In this document: positions 8,336 through 16,491 of the stretch, in pieces
Numbering within the stretch: the first letter of the stretch is position 1
How the letters are laid out: every line of letters begins with the position of its first letter
Source of the DNA: Symmachiella dynata
GTDB lineage: Bacteria > Planctomycetota > Planctomycetia > Planctomycetales > Planctomycetaceae
Reading direction: 5' to 3'
Assembly: GCF_007747995.1 (NCBI RefSeq)
Contig: NZ_CP036276.1
Span: 2,595,001 to 2,659,000 of the forward strand
Length of the DNA: 64,000 nucleotides
The notes under the pieces: model-generated
Database searches by the model: none
Told to the model about the DNA's origin: nothing
The model's input: only the letters and a program-made list of their open reading frames with translations
Program-made: the position numbers and the translations under genes

Positions 8336-9010
8336 ATGATGAGATTTGTTCATATTGCGTATGACCTCAATCTGTCACAAATGGCCGACGAACCACTTGT
8401 GGTACTGGCCAAGGAATGCCAATTCCAACCGGCAGAGCAGGAGTTGCTGTTGCGGTATCGCATGTGGTCCAATCGGTTGATCGTACAACTGGGACGCAAA
8501 CGCGGGCTAAACTTGCATGAGATTGAGGATGCGGCGCAGGATGCCGTGTTTTCCATTCTCAAAGCCGTACAGCGTTATGACACGCGGCAGATGGGCAGAA
8601 TTCAAGGCTGTTCTTTTCAAGCATTTGTCGGACGTGTCGCGACGGATCGCTTTAAGGACTTCGTCAAAAAATTGTACCGCATCAAAACTCGCTTTGGACG
8701 GTCATTGCAGAGTTACGAGCACAAGGAAACGGAGGGCACGTCCAAAGTGGATGCGAACAGCCGACTCGCTTGTCCCAAGAAAAGCAACGACCCGGTCCAT
8801 ATGTCGCAGCGACGCGAGATGGATGCGGCATTACGCCGTTTCTTAGATAGCCTCGACACGGCCGCTTGCCAGTTCATGGAGCACCTACTCGCCGGAGATT
8901 CCTTGCGAGACGCGTCCGAGCATGCGGGCTACTCCTACGACAAGGGCAAACGCATGCGGCGCAAACTCCGGGGAAAAATTGCCCGTCGTCTGGGCGTGAC
9001 TGTGGGGTGA
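8336..9010 (+). CDS. RNA polymerase sigma factor, sigma-70/ECF type
   Basis: A 224-residue protein. Region 2 spans about 40-110: LLLRYRMWSNRLIVQLGRK, then DAAQDAVFSILKAVQRYDT and CSFQAFVGRVATDRFKDFVKK, the helix pattern that contacts core polymerase and the -10 element. Region 4-like helices follow at about 165-220 (LAGDSLRDASEHAGYSYDKGKRMRRKL). A long, poorly conserved linker of about 50 residues separates them, as in many planctomycete ECF factors. No anti-sigma gene is adjacent, and the next gene is convergent. Two ATGs, at 8336 and 8339, are both possible starts. Confidence 0.75.
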   Translation: MMRFVHIAYDLNLSQMADEPLVVLAKECQFQPAEQELLLRYRMWSNRLIVQLGRKRGLNLHEIEDAAQDAVFSILKAVQRYDTRQMGRIQGCSFQAFVGRVATDRFKDFVKKLYRIKTRFGRSLQSYEHKETEGTSKVDANSRLACPKKSNDPVHMSQRREMDAALRRFLDSLDTAACQFMEHLLAGDSLRDASEHAGYSYDKGKRMRRKLRGKIARRLGVTVG

Positions 9011-9100
9011 ATAGCAAGAGGCAGGGACCACGGGCCAACTCCTCCCACGCGAGCGGATGTTCGCGCGGGGCAGGGGGAGGATTGGTCCTGGGGCATGTCG

Positions 9101-12100
9101 TCACACAGAATCGACAACCGCTGGAATTTGTGAGTCCTCACTTACCGGTGCCTGTAAGGCGGGATCCTCATATTCGAGGGACGTGCTGGGAGGCCGTTTG
9201 TGACGCCGTCCTGAGCCCATCGCTAGCACGTAGGCCGAGGGAATAAAGTACAACGCCAAGATCGTGGCGCCGCCTACCCCTCCGGAAATTGCAATCGCCA
9301 TGGGAGGCCAAAATCCTCCACCGGCGATCACCAACGGTGCAAATCCCGCCATCGTCGTCAGCGACGTCGCGACCACGTGTCTGGTGGAGTGGGTCACGAC
9401 ATTTCGTACAGCAATAGGGTCTCCTCGACGTGCATCCGGATCTTCACGCAGTCCGGCCAGCACGACAATCGCATCGTTGATCGCGACACCGGCCAGTCCC
9501 ATGGAGCCGATGATTGCCATAAAACCGAACGGGTGTCCAAACACCGAGAGTGCGCCCAATCCCAAGCCCACCGATAGCATGCCCACCATTCCGACTAAGG
9601 CTGCGACGCGGAACGACCCAAAGGACAACACCAATGTCGCGATCATCAGTACCAGCAACACACCGACGCTGGCCATGAGATTACCAATCGCGTCGTCCCG
9701 TTTTTCGGTTTCTCCACCAAACTCATACGTGTAACCGGGTGGCATTTCGAAATTGGCCTCTTTCAACCGTTGTTGAAATGCCTCCAAAACCGTGGCCGGC
9801 AGAACGCCAGCGGAGATGAAGCCTTGCACTTCGTTCATCCGTCGGCCATTAAAACGGGGGATGGCGGAGATCTCCGCAGTGACTTCGACATCGGCAATCG
9901 CCGACAGCGGCACGCGCGGTCGCTCCCCGTCCGCATTGGCTGTCGTAGGCAGGAGTTCCAATGAATTGATCAAGCTGAGGTCCGCACGGGTCTCATTGGC
10001 AACGCGTACGCGCACCGGGATCTCCTCCGTGGCTTCCATGATCGATCCCCCGGTCGTACCCTCGAGAGTCGATTGCAGTTGGTCGGCAATGGCTTGATGA
10101 TCCAAGCCCGCCAATCGTGCTTGTTCTTCATCCACCGTCAACGACAACTTTGGCAAAGCTTCTGCGAGTTCCGAACGCGTGTGAATGACATCGGGAACGG
10201 CCGCCAAATAGGTGCGGAGTTCCTCACCCAATTCGCTCAGTGTTAACAAGTCGGGACCGTAGATTCGAACTTCAACCGGAGCACTAAACGGGGGGCCTTG
10301 TTCCAATTGTCGCACCAGGATCCGCGCGGAGGCAAAAGATTCGTCCAACTCCGCCTGCAATTGGTGGATCAATTCCCGTGCCCCTTCCGCCGATTTCAAC
10401 TGCACCATCGCTTGTGCATAGTGCGACGAGTTTTTTTGTTTGGGCATCAGGTTGTAATAAAAAGCCGGCGCACTTTCGCCGATGAACCAATCGGCCGAAA
10501 TGACCGAATCACGTGCCAAGAGATGGGTTTGGACTTGCTTGACCATCTCCACCGTTTGTTCCATCGATGTGTGTGAAGGCAATTCCATTTCCACGTGAAA
10601 TTGATCACGGTCGGCGGGCGGGAAAAACTGTTCCGAGAGCGTCCGCGATTGCACGAAACCGGCAACCGGTAAAATGAGACCCAATAGAATGCCCAAAAGT
10701 GGGTGTGCGAAAAGTAGGTCCAAGGAACGGCGATACAGCGCGCCCAGTCCCGCATGGGAAAATCCATCACGCCACCAACGCCATTCTCGCTGCGCATGAC
10801 TCAAACGATGGCCGATGACCGTCAATGCGGGAATCACGGTCATTGCCAGGACAAACGAACTGGAGATGGCCAAGATGACGCTGACCGCAATGGAACCGAC
10901 AAATTCTCCCGCCGGTCCCGGCATCAAGGCAATCGGCGCAAATGCAAATGCTGTGGTCAATGTCGATCCCAGCAACGGAATCGCCAAATGTTTGACGCTC
11001 GCGGAAACCGCTTCCCCCGGCGGCATCTGTGCGCGCAAATTCGACGTGACATCATCGACAATCACAATCGCATTATCAATCAGCAGTCCCAAGGCGATGA
11101 TCAAGCCGGTGACCGACATTTGATGAATGGGAATGCCCAGGATCCGCATCCCCGTGAGCACGATCAACGACGACAGCGGCAAGGCAATGCCCACGATCAG
11201 CGCGTTGCGCCAACCCATGAGCAAGAAGATCACCACAATGACCGCTGCCCCTCCCAGCAGTAAGTTGTTAAACAACGAACTGAGTCGCGCTTCGACGTAT
11301 TGACTTTGTTCGAAAGCCGTATTCAGGACGATCCCCGCCGGCAATTGTTTGGAGAATGCGTCCAATGTCGCACGGGAACGCTGTGTCCAATGATCGATAC
11401 GTTGTGATTCACGTATGAGGACGCTCAATGCGATGGCCGGATAGCCATCGATGAGCACTAAACTCTCGGGCGGTTCGGCGATCCCCTTATGGATTTCGGC
11501 AATATCACCCAGCCGGACGAATTGGCCGTCGGCAGCGTAGTGAATTGGCATCTGGGCGATGCGAGCCAACGAATCCAATTCGCCGTTCACTTCCAACAAC
11601 AAGTCCGATCCATGTCCGCGAAATTGTCCCGAAGCAACCTTGGCGTCGCTGGCCTCAATTTGTCGTGCGATATCGGCGGTCGTCAGCCCCAGCATTGCGA
11701 GTTGCTGCAGATCAATGGCAACGGTGATTTCTTCCGTGGGATCGCCAAAGGTTTCGACATCTTCGGTGCCGGGGATCGCCCGAATCTGGTCCTCCAGATC
11801 CTCGGAGAGTCGTCGTAGAATCGCGTAGTTGGGTTGCGAATCCTGCTGCCAGGTGAGCGCCACGATCTGAGCGTATGCCTTCATCGGCACGTCTTCAAAT
11901 TTCGGAGCCGTCGCACCGGCCGGTAGCAGCGGTGTCGCATCTCCTAATTTATCCCGCACGCGTGACCAAATGGGATCCGATTCGTAGACGTCGTCGCGAA
12001 GTTCGATGGTTACGACCGAAATTCCTGAGCGGGAGATGGAACGCAGTTCCTTGATTTCGTCGATGTCTTGGAGTTCTTCCTCCAGTTTTTCCGTCACGAG

Positions 12101-12277
12101 CGTCTCGACGCGTTCGGGATCGGCGCCGGGAAAAACAGTATGCACCTGCGCCACCCGCTCGACGAGGATCGGGTCCTCCATGCGAGGCAATACGGCATAC
12201 GACGACAGTCCCGACACCAAGATCAATACGATCGTCAGTGCCAGCAAGCGTCGATTGCGGTGAAACAGATTGGACAT
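9101..12277 (-). CDS. RND efflux pump, inner-membrane transporter (HAE1/AcrB family)
   Basis: A proton-driven drug or solute exporter of about 1058 residues, normal size for AcrB-type pumps. It has the N-terminal helix, a large periplasmic loop, TM helices 2-6 with the proton-relay phrase LGLLIDNAIVIVDDV, a second periplasmic loop, and a C-terminal helix bundle ending about 50 residues before the stop. The ATG at 12275-12277 gives the usual MSNLFHRNRR start; a TTG seven codons earlier is less likely. It is the last gene of a TetR-adaptor-pump operon, 37 bp after the adaptor. No TolC-like outer membrane gene follows. The substrate cannot be inferred. Confidence 0.93.
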   Translation of the reverse strand: MSNLFHRNRRLLALTIVLILVSGLSSYAVLPRMEDPILVERVAQVHTVFPGADPERVETLVTEKLEEELQDIDEIKELRSISRSGISVVTIELRDDVYESDPIWSRVRDKLGDATPLLPAGATAPKFEDVPMKAYAQIVALTWQQDSQPNYAILRRLSEDLEDQIRAIPGTEDVETFGDPTEEITVAIDLQQLAMLGLTTADIARQIEASDAKVASGQFRGHGSDLLLEVNGELDSLARIAQMPIHYAADGQFVRLGDIAEIHKGIAEPPESLVLIDGYPAIALSVLIRESQRIDHWTQRSRATLDAFSKQLPAGIVLNTAFEQSQYVEARLSSLFNNLLLGGAAVIVVIFLLMGWRNALIVGIALPLSSLIVLTGMRILGIPIHQMSVTGLIIALGLLIDNAIVIVDDVTSNLRAQMPPGEAVSASVKHLAIPLLGSTLTTAFAFAPIALMPGPAGEFVGSIAVSVILAISSSFVLAMTVIPALTVIGHRLSHAQREWRWWRDGFSHAGLGALYRRSLDLLFAHPLLGILLGLILPVAGFVQSRTLSEQFFPPADRDQFHVEMELPSHTSMEQTVEMVKQVQTHLLARDSVISADWFIGESAPAFYYNLMPKQKNSSHYAQAMVQLKSAEGARELIHQLQAELDESFASARILVRQLEQGPPFSAPVEVRIYGPDLLTLSELGEELRTYLAAVPDVIHTRSELAEALPKLSLTVDEEQARLAGLDHQAIADQLQSTLEGTTGGSIMEATEEIPVRVRVANETRADLSLINSLELLPTTANADGERPRVPLSAIADVEVTAEISAIPRFNGRRMNEVQGFISAGVLPATVLEAFQQRLKEANFEMPPGYTYEFGGETEKRDDAIGNLMASVGVLLVLMIATLVLSFGSFRVAALVGMVGMLSVGLGLGALSVFGHPFGFMAIIGSMGLAGVAINDAIVVLAGLREDPDARRGDPIAVRNVVTHSTRHVVATSLTTMAGFAPLVIAGGGFWPPMAIAISGGVGGATILALYFIPSAYVLAMGSGRRHKRPPSTSLEYEDPALQAPVSEDSQIPAVVDSV

Positions 12278-12314
12278 GTTGAAAGTTCGCTGGAGCAAAA
12301 ACAGTCGAAAAGAC

Positions 12315-13604
12315 TTATTGAATCATGCCGCGGACTTTCTGGCCCGCTACGACGCGATGCGTACCCCCGGTGATGACGTGATCGCCGGGTTGCAAGGTGC
12401 CGCGCACCAACACACGTTCTCCTTGTACGTGTAGAATCTCGATGTCACGCCGCGCAGCTATGCCTGTCGCGGTGTCGTCCAGCTTGTCGATGACCAAGAC
12501 CGACCACAGACCGCGACTGCTACGACTGAGTGCCGCCGTCGGTAACCAATACCCGGCCGTACGAACCGTTTCGGGAATAGAAATACGCGCGACCTCACCT
12601 GGAACGACTGTCTCAGCCGCATCGGCATCCAACGCCAGGACCACGGTGCGCGTACGGGTCGTGCTGTCCAATTCGGGCAACACGGTTTTCACTTTTGCCG
12701 AATAAGTCCGGTCACCAATCAACACGTCTTGTTGCATGCCAGTATGGATCGTTCGCGCAATATCGACCGGTAGACCGATTCTGGCTTCCAAACTGGTGAT
12801 CTCTACATAGCGGAAGACCGGCGTCGTGGGCGAAACATACGTCCCTTCGTCTATGTGCCGTATGGCGATTCGTCCCTCAAACGGAGCAATCAGATGAGCG
12901 TCGTCGACATCAACCGCCAAGTCCTTCAAAGCTGCATCCAATCGCGAAACCGCGGCGCGCTGTGCGGTGATTTTTTCTTTCCGCGTACCGGCCAACAATT
13001 CGTCCAGTTTTCGCTGAGTGGAATCAAACTTGGCCTTGGCGGAACGTACCCCGAAATTCGAGCGATCATATTCTTCTTTAGAGATCACCTTGCGGCGGTA
13101 CAAATCTTCGTTGCGCTGATGCGAGGCTTGTGCATGTTCGAATTGCGAACGCATGTCAGTGACATCGGCCCGCGCTGCTGAAATGGTTTCCTTGCGAGGG
13201 CCGGCGAGGTACTCCTCCAACAACGCCACCGCTTGTGCACGTTGTGCTTGCAGTTCCGAACGTCTTGCCTCTAAGTGTCTGACATCGAGTTGTGCCAGGC
13301 ATTTTCCTTGATAGACGTCTTCTCCTTCGTCGACGAAAACCTTGGTCACACGTCCGGCTCGCGCAAATGCGAGCTCACTCACCCGCGCCGCTGTGATCGT
13401 TCCCGTATATGTCTTCACATCCTCGAATTCTGTCACTTGTTGTGCCACGACACAATTCACCGGGATGCTCTTTTGTTCAGCCGCTCCTTGTTCCGACTGT
13501 GGATTGTTGGCAGCGGCTGCAATCCCCACAGCCACAGCTGCAATGACGATCACACTAGCACTCCAGGCGACAGTGCGTCGGGTTGGTTTTTGACGGTTCG
13601 TCAT
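12315..13604 (-). CDS. RND efflux periplasmic adaptor (membrane fusion protein)
   Basis: A 429-residue HlyD/AcrA-type adaptor that would join the inner-membrane pump to an outer-membrane channel. An N-terminal signal/anchor helix (about 12-32) is followed by a lipoyl half (ARAGRVTKVFVDEGEDVYQG), a long alpha-hairpin at about 105-215, a second lipoyl half (LIAPFEGRIAIRHIDEGTYV), a beta-barrel and the membrane-proximal domain ending GQKVRGMIQ. It starts 21 bp after the TetR stop and ends 37 bp before the pump, so the three genes are almost certainly cotranscribed. Confidence 0.92.
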   Translation of the reverse strand: MTNRQKPTRRTVAWSASVIVIAAVAVGIAAAANNPQSEQGAAEQKSIPVNCVVAQQVTEFEDVKTYTGTITAARVSELAFARAGRVTKVFVDEGEDVYQGKCLAQLDVRHLEARRSELQAQRAQAVALLEEYLAGPRKETISAARADVTDMRSQFEHAQASHQRNEDLYRRKVISKEEYDRSNFGVRSAKAKFDSTQRKLDELLAGTRKEKITAQRAAVSRLDAALKDLAVDVDDAHLIAPFEGRIAIRHIDEGTYVSPTTPVFRYVEITSLEARIGLPVDIARTIHTGMQQDVLIGDRTYSAKVKTVLPELDSTTRTRTVVLALDADAAETVVPGEVARISIPETVRTAGYWLPTAALSRSSRGLWSVLVIDKLDDTATGIAARRDIEILHVQGERVLVRGTLQPGDHVITGGTHRVVAGQKVRGMIQ

Positions 13605-13625
13605 TACAGTCCCCAGGGAAGCGGG

Positions 13626-14354
13626 CTATCCCAATACCGATTGGAATTCTTCGGCAAAGATTTCGTGGGTAATTTTTTCGGCGACAGCATCGTAATCATG
13701 TTCGCTGGAAAGCGGTCGCCACCCGATTCCATTGAGAATGTGGTGCACGTTCGTCCGCACCGACCGAAATGGATCTTCGACACCCAAGTTGGTTAACGAT
13801 TCACCGGTGCTCAATATCGAGTACGCCCCAAAGGTCAGCGACCATAGACCAAACACCAGCTCCTCAGGCGTCGTTTTCGCTGGGAGTACAACGTCTCCGC
13901 AATCGACTCCATCACGGACAATCCCGGAAACCAAGTGCATACATTTACCTTCGGCAACTTGCATCAGTTCCCGCCGGTTATGAGATGTTTTTTCCCAAAT
14001 AGAGCGGGAATTGATGATTTGTTCGACAGCAAAATGGTCAGGGAACAGACGGACAAACAATTCACCGGCCACTCCGATTGCTGTAAGCCGTTCCCGCGAA
14101 CGCCCCTGGAACGCTGCGGCCCGTGAAAAAAACTCCGAGCGTTTTTCTTGCGTTTCAATCGCCAAAGCGATGATGATTTCTTCCTTGCAGGAAAAATGCT
14201 TGTAGATCGTCCCTTTGGAGTACTCCAACTCCGTCGCAATACGATCCATGTTCAGACCGTGGTATCCCCCCTCAATAAGCATAGGTCGGGAAAGAGAAAG
14301 GATATCGGCTTCGCGTTTTTGAATTTCTCGTTGTTTGCGTGTGAGGATCTCCAT
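13626..14354 (-). CDS. TetR/AcrR-family transcriptional regulator
   Basis: A 242-residue regulator. The N-terminal helix-turn-helix (about 12-60) reads ...IEGGYHGLNMDRIATELEYS followed by KGTIYKHFSCKEE, the standard TetR recognition helix. The C-terminal all-helical half is the ligand/dimer domain and is not recognisable. It is the first gene of the efflux operon, so it most likely represses itself and the pump until a substrate binds. A TGACG-CTT-CGTCA palindrome 12 bp upstream of the start is a candidate operator. Confidence 0.9.
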   Translation of the reverse strand: MEILTRKQREIQKREADILSLSRPMLIEGGYHGLNMDRIATELEYSKGTIYKHFSCKEEIIIALAIETQEKRSEFFSRAAAFQGRSRERLTAIGVAGELFVRLFPDHFAVEQIINSRSIWEKTSHNRRELMQVAEGKCMHLVSGIVRDGVDCGDVVLPAKTTPEELVFGLWSLTFGAYSILSTGESLTNLGVEDPFRSVRTNVHHILNGIGWRPLSSEHDYDAVAEKITHEIFAEEFQSVLG

Positions 14355-14365
14355 ACCACTATTAT

Positions 14366-14378
14366 TGACGCTTCGTCA
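14366..14378. promoter_or_regulatory. Candidate TetR operator
   Basis: The perfect inverted repeat TGACG-CTT-CGTCA lies 12 bp before the TetR start codon. TetR/AcrR operators often contain a TGAC...GTCA core, and position and symmetry fit autorepression. Not shown beyond that. Confidence 0.45.
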
Positions 14379-14399
14379 CATTTTGACAAGAGGTCAGTT

Positions 14400-14637
14400 T
14401 GCGGGCCATTGTATGTTGACTACAGCACAGTGTCGTGGGGGAATACCCGCATGTTTCCGCTAGCAACGCAGAGTCAAATACGGAAAAAACTATAAAATTG
14501 GGTGAAAACCCTTAGCGGTTGGGGCGTTCGACCTTGAGGTCACGCCGCGGATTTGCTAGCGTACGGTCGGTCCGGTTTGAGCGAATAGCCCTGCTTCGGC
14601 AGGGGCGAGCGCCTATTCGTTCGCCGGGCCATTTTTT
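14400..14637 (+). ncRNA. Candidate structured small RNA with intrinsic terminator
   Basis: A gene-less stretch between two minus-strand genes carries three successive hairpins on the plus strand: GGGT-GAAA-ACCC (14500-14511), GGCGT/ACGCC with GACCT/AGGTC (14523-14546), and a large nested stem (14569-14630) ending in seven Ts. As there is no plus-strand reading frame upstream, the terminator should end a non-coding transcript. A TATAAA sits at 14491-14496 but no good -35 is visible, so the 5' end is uncertain. Confidence 0.4.
14569..14637 (+). terminator. Strong intrinsic terminator-like nested hairpin
   Basis: Outer stem GGTCCGG (14569-14575) with CCGGGCC (14624-14630); middle stem GCGAATAG (14581-14588) with CTATTCGT (14613-14620); inner stem CCCTGC-TTCG-GCAGGG (14589-14604) with a stable UUCG loop. 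ATTTTTTT follows. The T-run exists only on the plus strand. Confidence 0.6.
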
Positions 14638-14682
14638 TATGCGCTGTGTGCGAAGGAGATGTAAGTCGCCGGCCTGACGGAA

Positions 14683-15852
14683 TTATTTATTTCCGTCCAC
14701 CGCTTTGACGGCCAAGTCCTGAAAACCGGCGCGGATATCCGAAGCATCGCCATTGCCAAAACCGGTCCGTTGAATCATCAACACGTAGATCGTTTGCCGA
14801 GCCGGATCAGCCCAGCCTTGTGTGCCAAACGCGCCGCCATGACCAAACGTGCCGGGTGATAGCATCCTGGTCACTCCTTGAGGGGTGCGAACCACGCCCC
14901 ACCCATAGCCCCAACCGCAACCGGGGGTAAATCCTGCCTCAAGTTCGCCGGTTTGTACTGTGGTCATTTCGCGCACGCTCTTTTCGGATACGATCCGGAC
15001 GTCGCCGTATCGACCGCCGTCAAGAACCATTTGATAAAACCGGGCCACATCTTTGGCTGTCGAAAAAAGACCACCGGATGGGTTGGGCGAGCGACCCGCT
15101 TTTAAGTTACACCACCAATTGGGTTCTGTGACGAGCGCGGATTTATTTTTGCTTGGCTTATACAGCGTGACGATCCTCGTCTGTTGTTCGGCATTGGGAG
15201 AAAACGTGGTGTCCGTCATTTGCAGCGGATCGAAGATGCGTTGCTGCAAGAACTTTTCATAAGGTTGTCCAGAGACGATCTCGATGATGCGGCCACAGAT
15301 GGACAACCCAGGGCTATAGGCCCATTGCGTGCCCGGCTGAAATTTTAAGGTCCGTTTCGAAAACTGTTCGACGGTCGCTTCGAGCGTGCCTTGGTTCTGC
15401 TGATTCCCAGAGACTCCCGAGGTATGCGTCATCAAATCACCGATGGTCAGGGGCCGTGCGGGTGGACCGGATCTGAGCTCGATGTCTGCAAAGTCGGGGA
15501 GGTATTTTGAAACGGGATCGTCGACAGACAGTTTGCCCTCATCGCACAAAATCATCACCGCCGTCGCCGTCATCGGTTTGGTCATCGAGGCGATGCAAAA
15601 CAGCGAGTCGGTTTGCATGGGGCGCTGCTGGGCCATATCGGCTAACCCAACCGCTTTCAAATGAACCACCTTGCCTTGATGTGCAACGAGCGTTACGACC
15701 CCCGAAACCTGTTGCCCTTCAACGAACGCATGCATCTGCTGCCCGATTTTTTTCAGCGCTGCCGTGTTGGGCAGTTTCGGGTCAGCCGCATGGCTGATTA
15801 CTGGCAGTGAGGAAATGGTCAGCAAAACTAAAATGAAGAGAATCCGTAGCAC
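14683..15852 (-). CDS. Secreted serine hydrolase, class C beta-lactamase/esterase family
   Basis: A 389-residue protein with a signal peptide (about 1-22, cut near SHA-AD). The SxxK catalytic motif is SMTK at residues 89-92, the second motif is the tyrosine of WAYSPG, and the third box reads GHGGAFGTQG. These are typical of the beta-lactamase (PF00144) family, which includes esterases and D-aminopeptidases; the substrate is unknown, and antibiotic resistance should not be assumed. The start is a GTG at 15850-15852 with AGGA ahead. The gene is monocistronic, and a terminator-like hairpin on the opposite strand lies past its stop. Confidence 0.85.
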   Translation of the reverse strand: MLRILFILVLLTISSLPVISHAADPKLPNTAALKKIGQQMHAFVEGQQVSGVVTLVAHQGKVVHLKAVGLADMAQQRPMQTDSLFCIASMTKPMTATAVMILCDEGKLSVDDPVSKYLPDFADIELRSGPPARPLTIGDLMTHTSGVSGNQQNQGTLEATVEQFSKRTLKFQPGTQWAYSPGLSICGRIIEIVSGQPYEKFLQQRIFDPLQMTDTTFSPNAEQQTRIVTLYKPSKNKSALVTEPNWWCNLKAGRSPNPSGGLFSTAKDVARFYQMVLDGGRYGDVRIVSEKSVREMTTVQTGELEAGFTPGCGWGYGWGVVRTPQGVTRMLSPGTFGHGGAFGTQGWADPARQTIYVLMIQRTGFGNGDASDIRAGFQDLAVKAVDGNK

Positions 15853-15984
15853 AGAGAATCGTCCTGAAAGAGATTGATCAAGTGAGATGATTTAGAGGTG
15901 AAGGTGGCGAGCGCCAAGAAGTGTTACAAGTAGTATTCACGATTCTGACTGAAATTGCCAACCAGCGGCTACTTGGTCCCGTCG

Positions 15985-16464
15985 TTACTGGGCGGCAAAC
16001 GCAAAGTTTTTGGTAGGCCGGGCAATCCGCAAGTAGTCCGCAGTGGCCAGGATGATTGAATCGGTGAGCGAGCCTGCGTTGAAGGCAATCTTGTCGTTTC
16101 GCTCGATACCCGTGTCGATATACAGGTCGAAGGGGAGTATCGGGTGTCCAAAGGGAGGGACACAACCGGGGACCAATCCCGTCAATTCGAGCAGTTCGTC
16201 CCGTGTGGCGAATCGGGTTTTTCGTACGCCCAGTTCATTGCGAATGGCGGCGGAATCGGCTTTGCAATTTGCCGGCAGTACGAACAGGCGAAAGTTCTCC
16301 CCAACTTTTAACAGCAGTGCTTTGCCCCCGATACGTATCTCTTCACCCCGTGCTTGAGCCGATTCTTCCGATGTGTACGTCGGTTGATGATGCACTTCGC
16401 GATAAGCGACCTGCTCGGCTGTGAGGAACTCACGAATTTTTTCAAGAACGGGCAGCTGGGGCAT
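15985..16464 (-). CDS. YbaK/EbsC-type aminoacyl-tRNA deacylase
   Basis: A 159-residue single-domain protein of the YbaK/ProX fold, which hydrolyses mischarged tRNAs such as Cys-tRNA-Pro. Landmarks are KALLLKVGENFRLFVLPANCKAD (with the conserved lysine), a GLVPGCVPPFGHP loop and the C-terminal NAGSLTDSIILATADY. Length matches the freestanding family. It ends 131 bp from the serine hydrolase and starts 28 bp before the stop of the epimerase fusion upstream, so it could share that transcript. Confidence 0.85.
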   Translation of the reverse strand: MPQLPVLEKIREFLTAEQVAYREVHHQPTYTSEESAQARGEEIRIGGKALLLKVGENFRLFVLPANCKADSAAIRNELGVRKTRFATRDELLELTGLVPGCVPPFGHPILPFDLYIDTGIERNDKIAFNAGSLTDSIILATADYLRIARPTKNFAFAAQ

Positions 16465-16491
16465 GTAAGATAAATTGCAGGCTAGGGTGAT

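Noticed and set aside
14683-15852. Antibiotic-resistance beta-lactamase
   Set aside because: SxxK and tyrosine motifs are shared by many esterases and peptidases of the family; nothing points to a lactam substrate.
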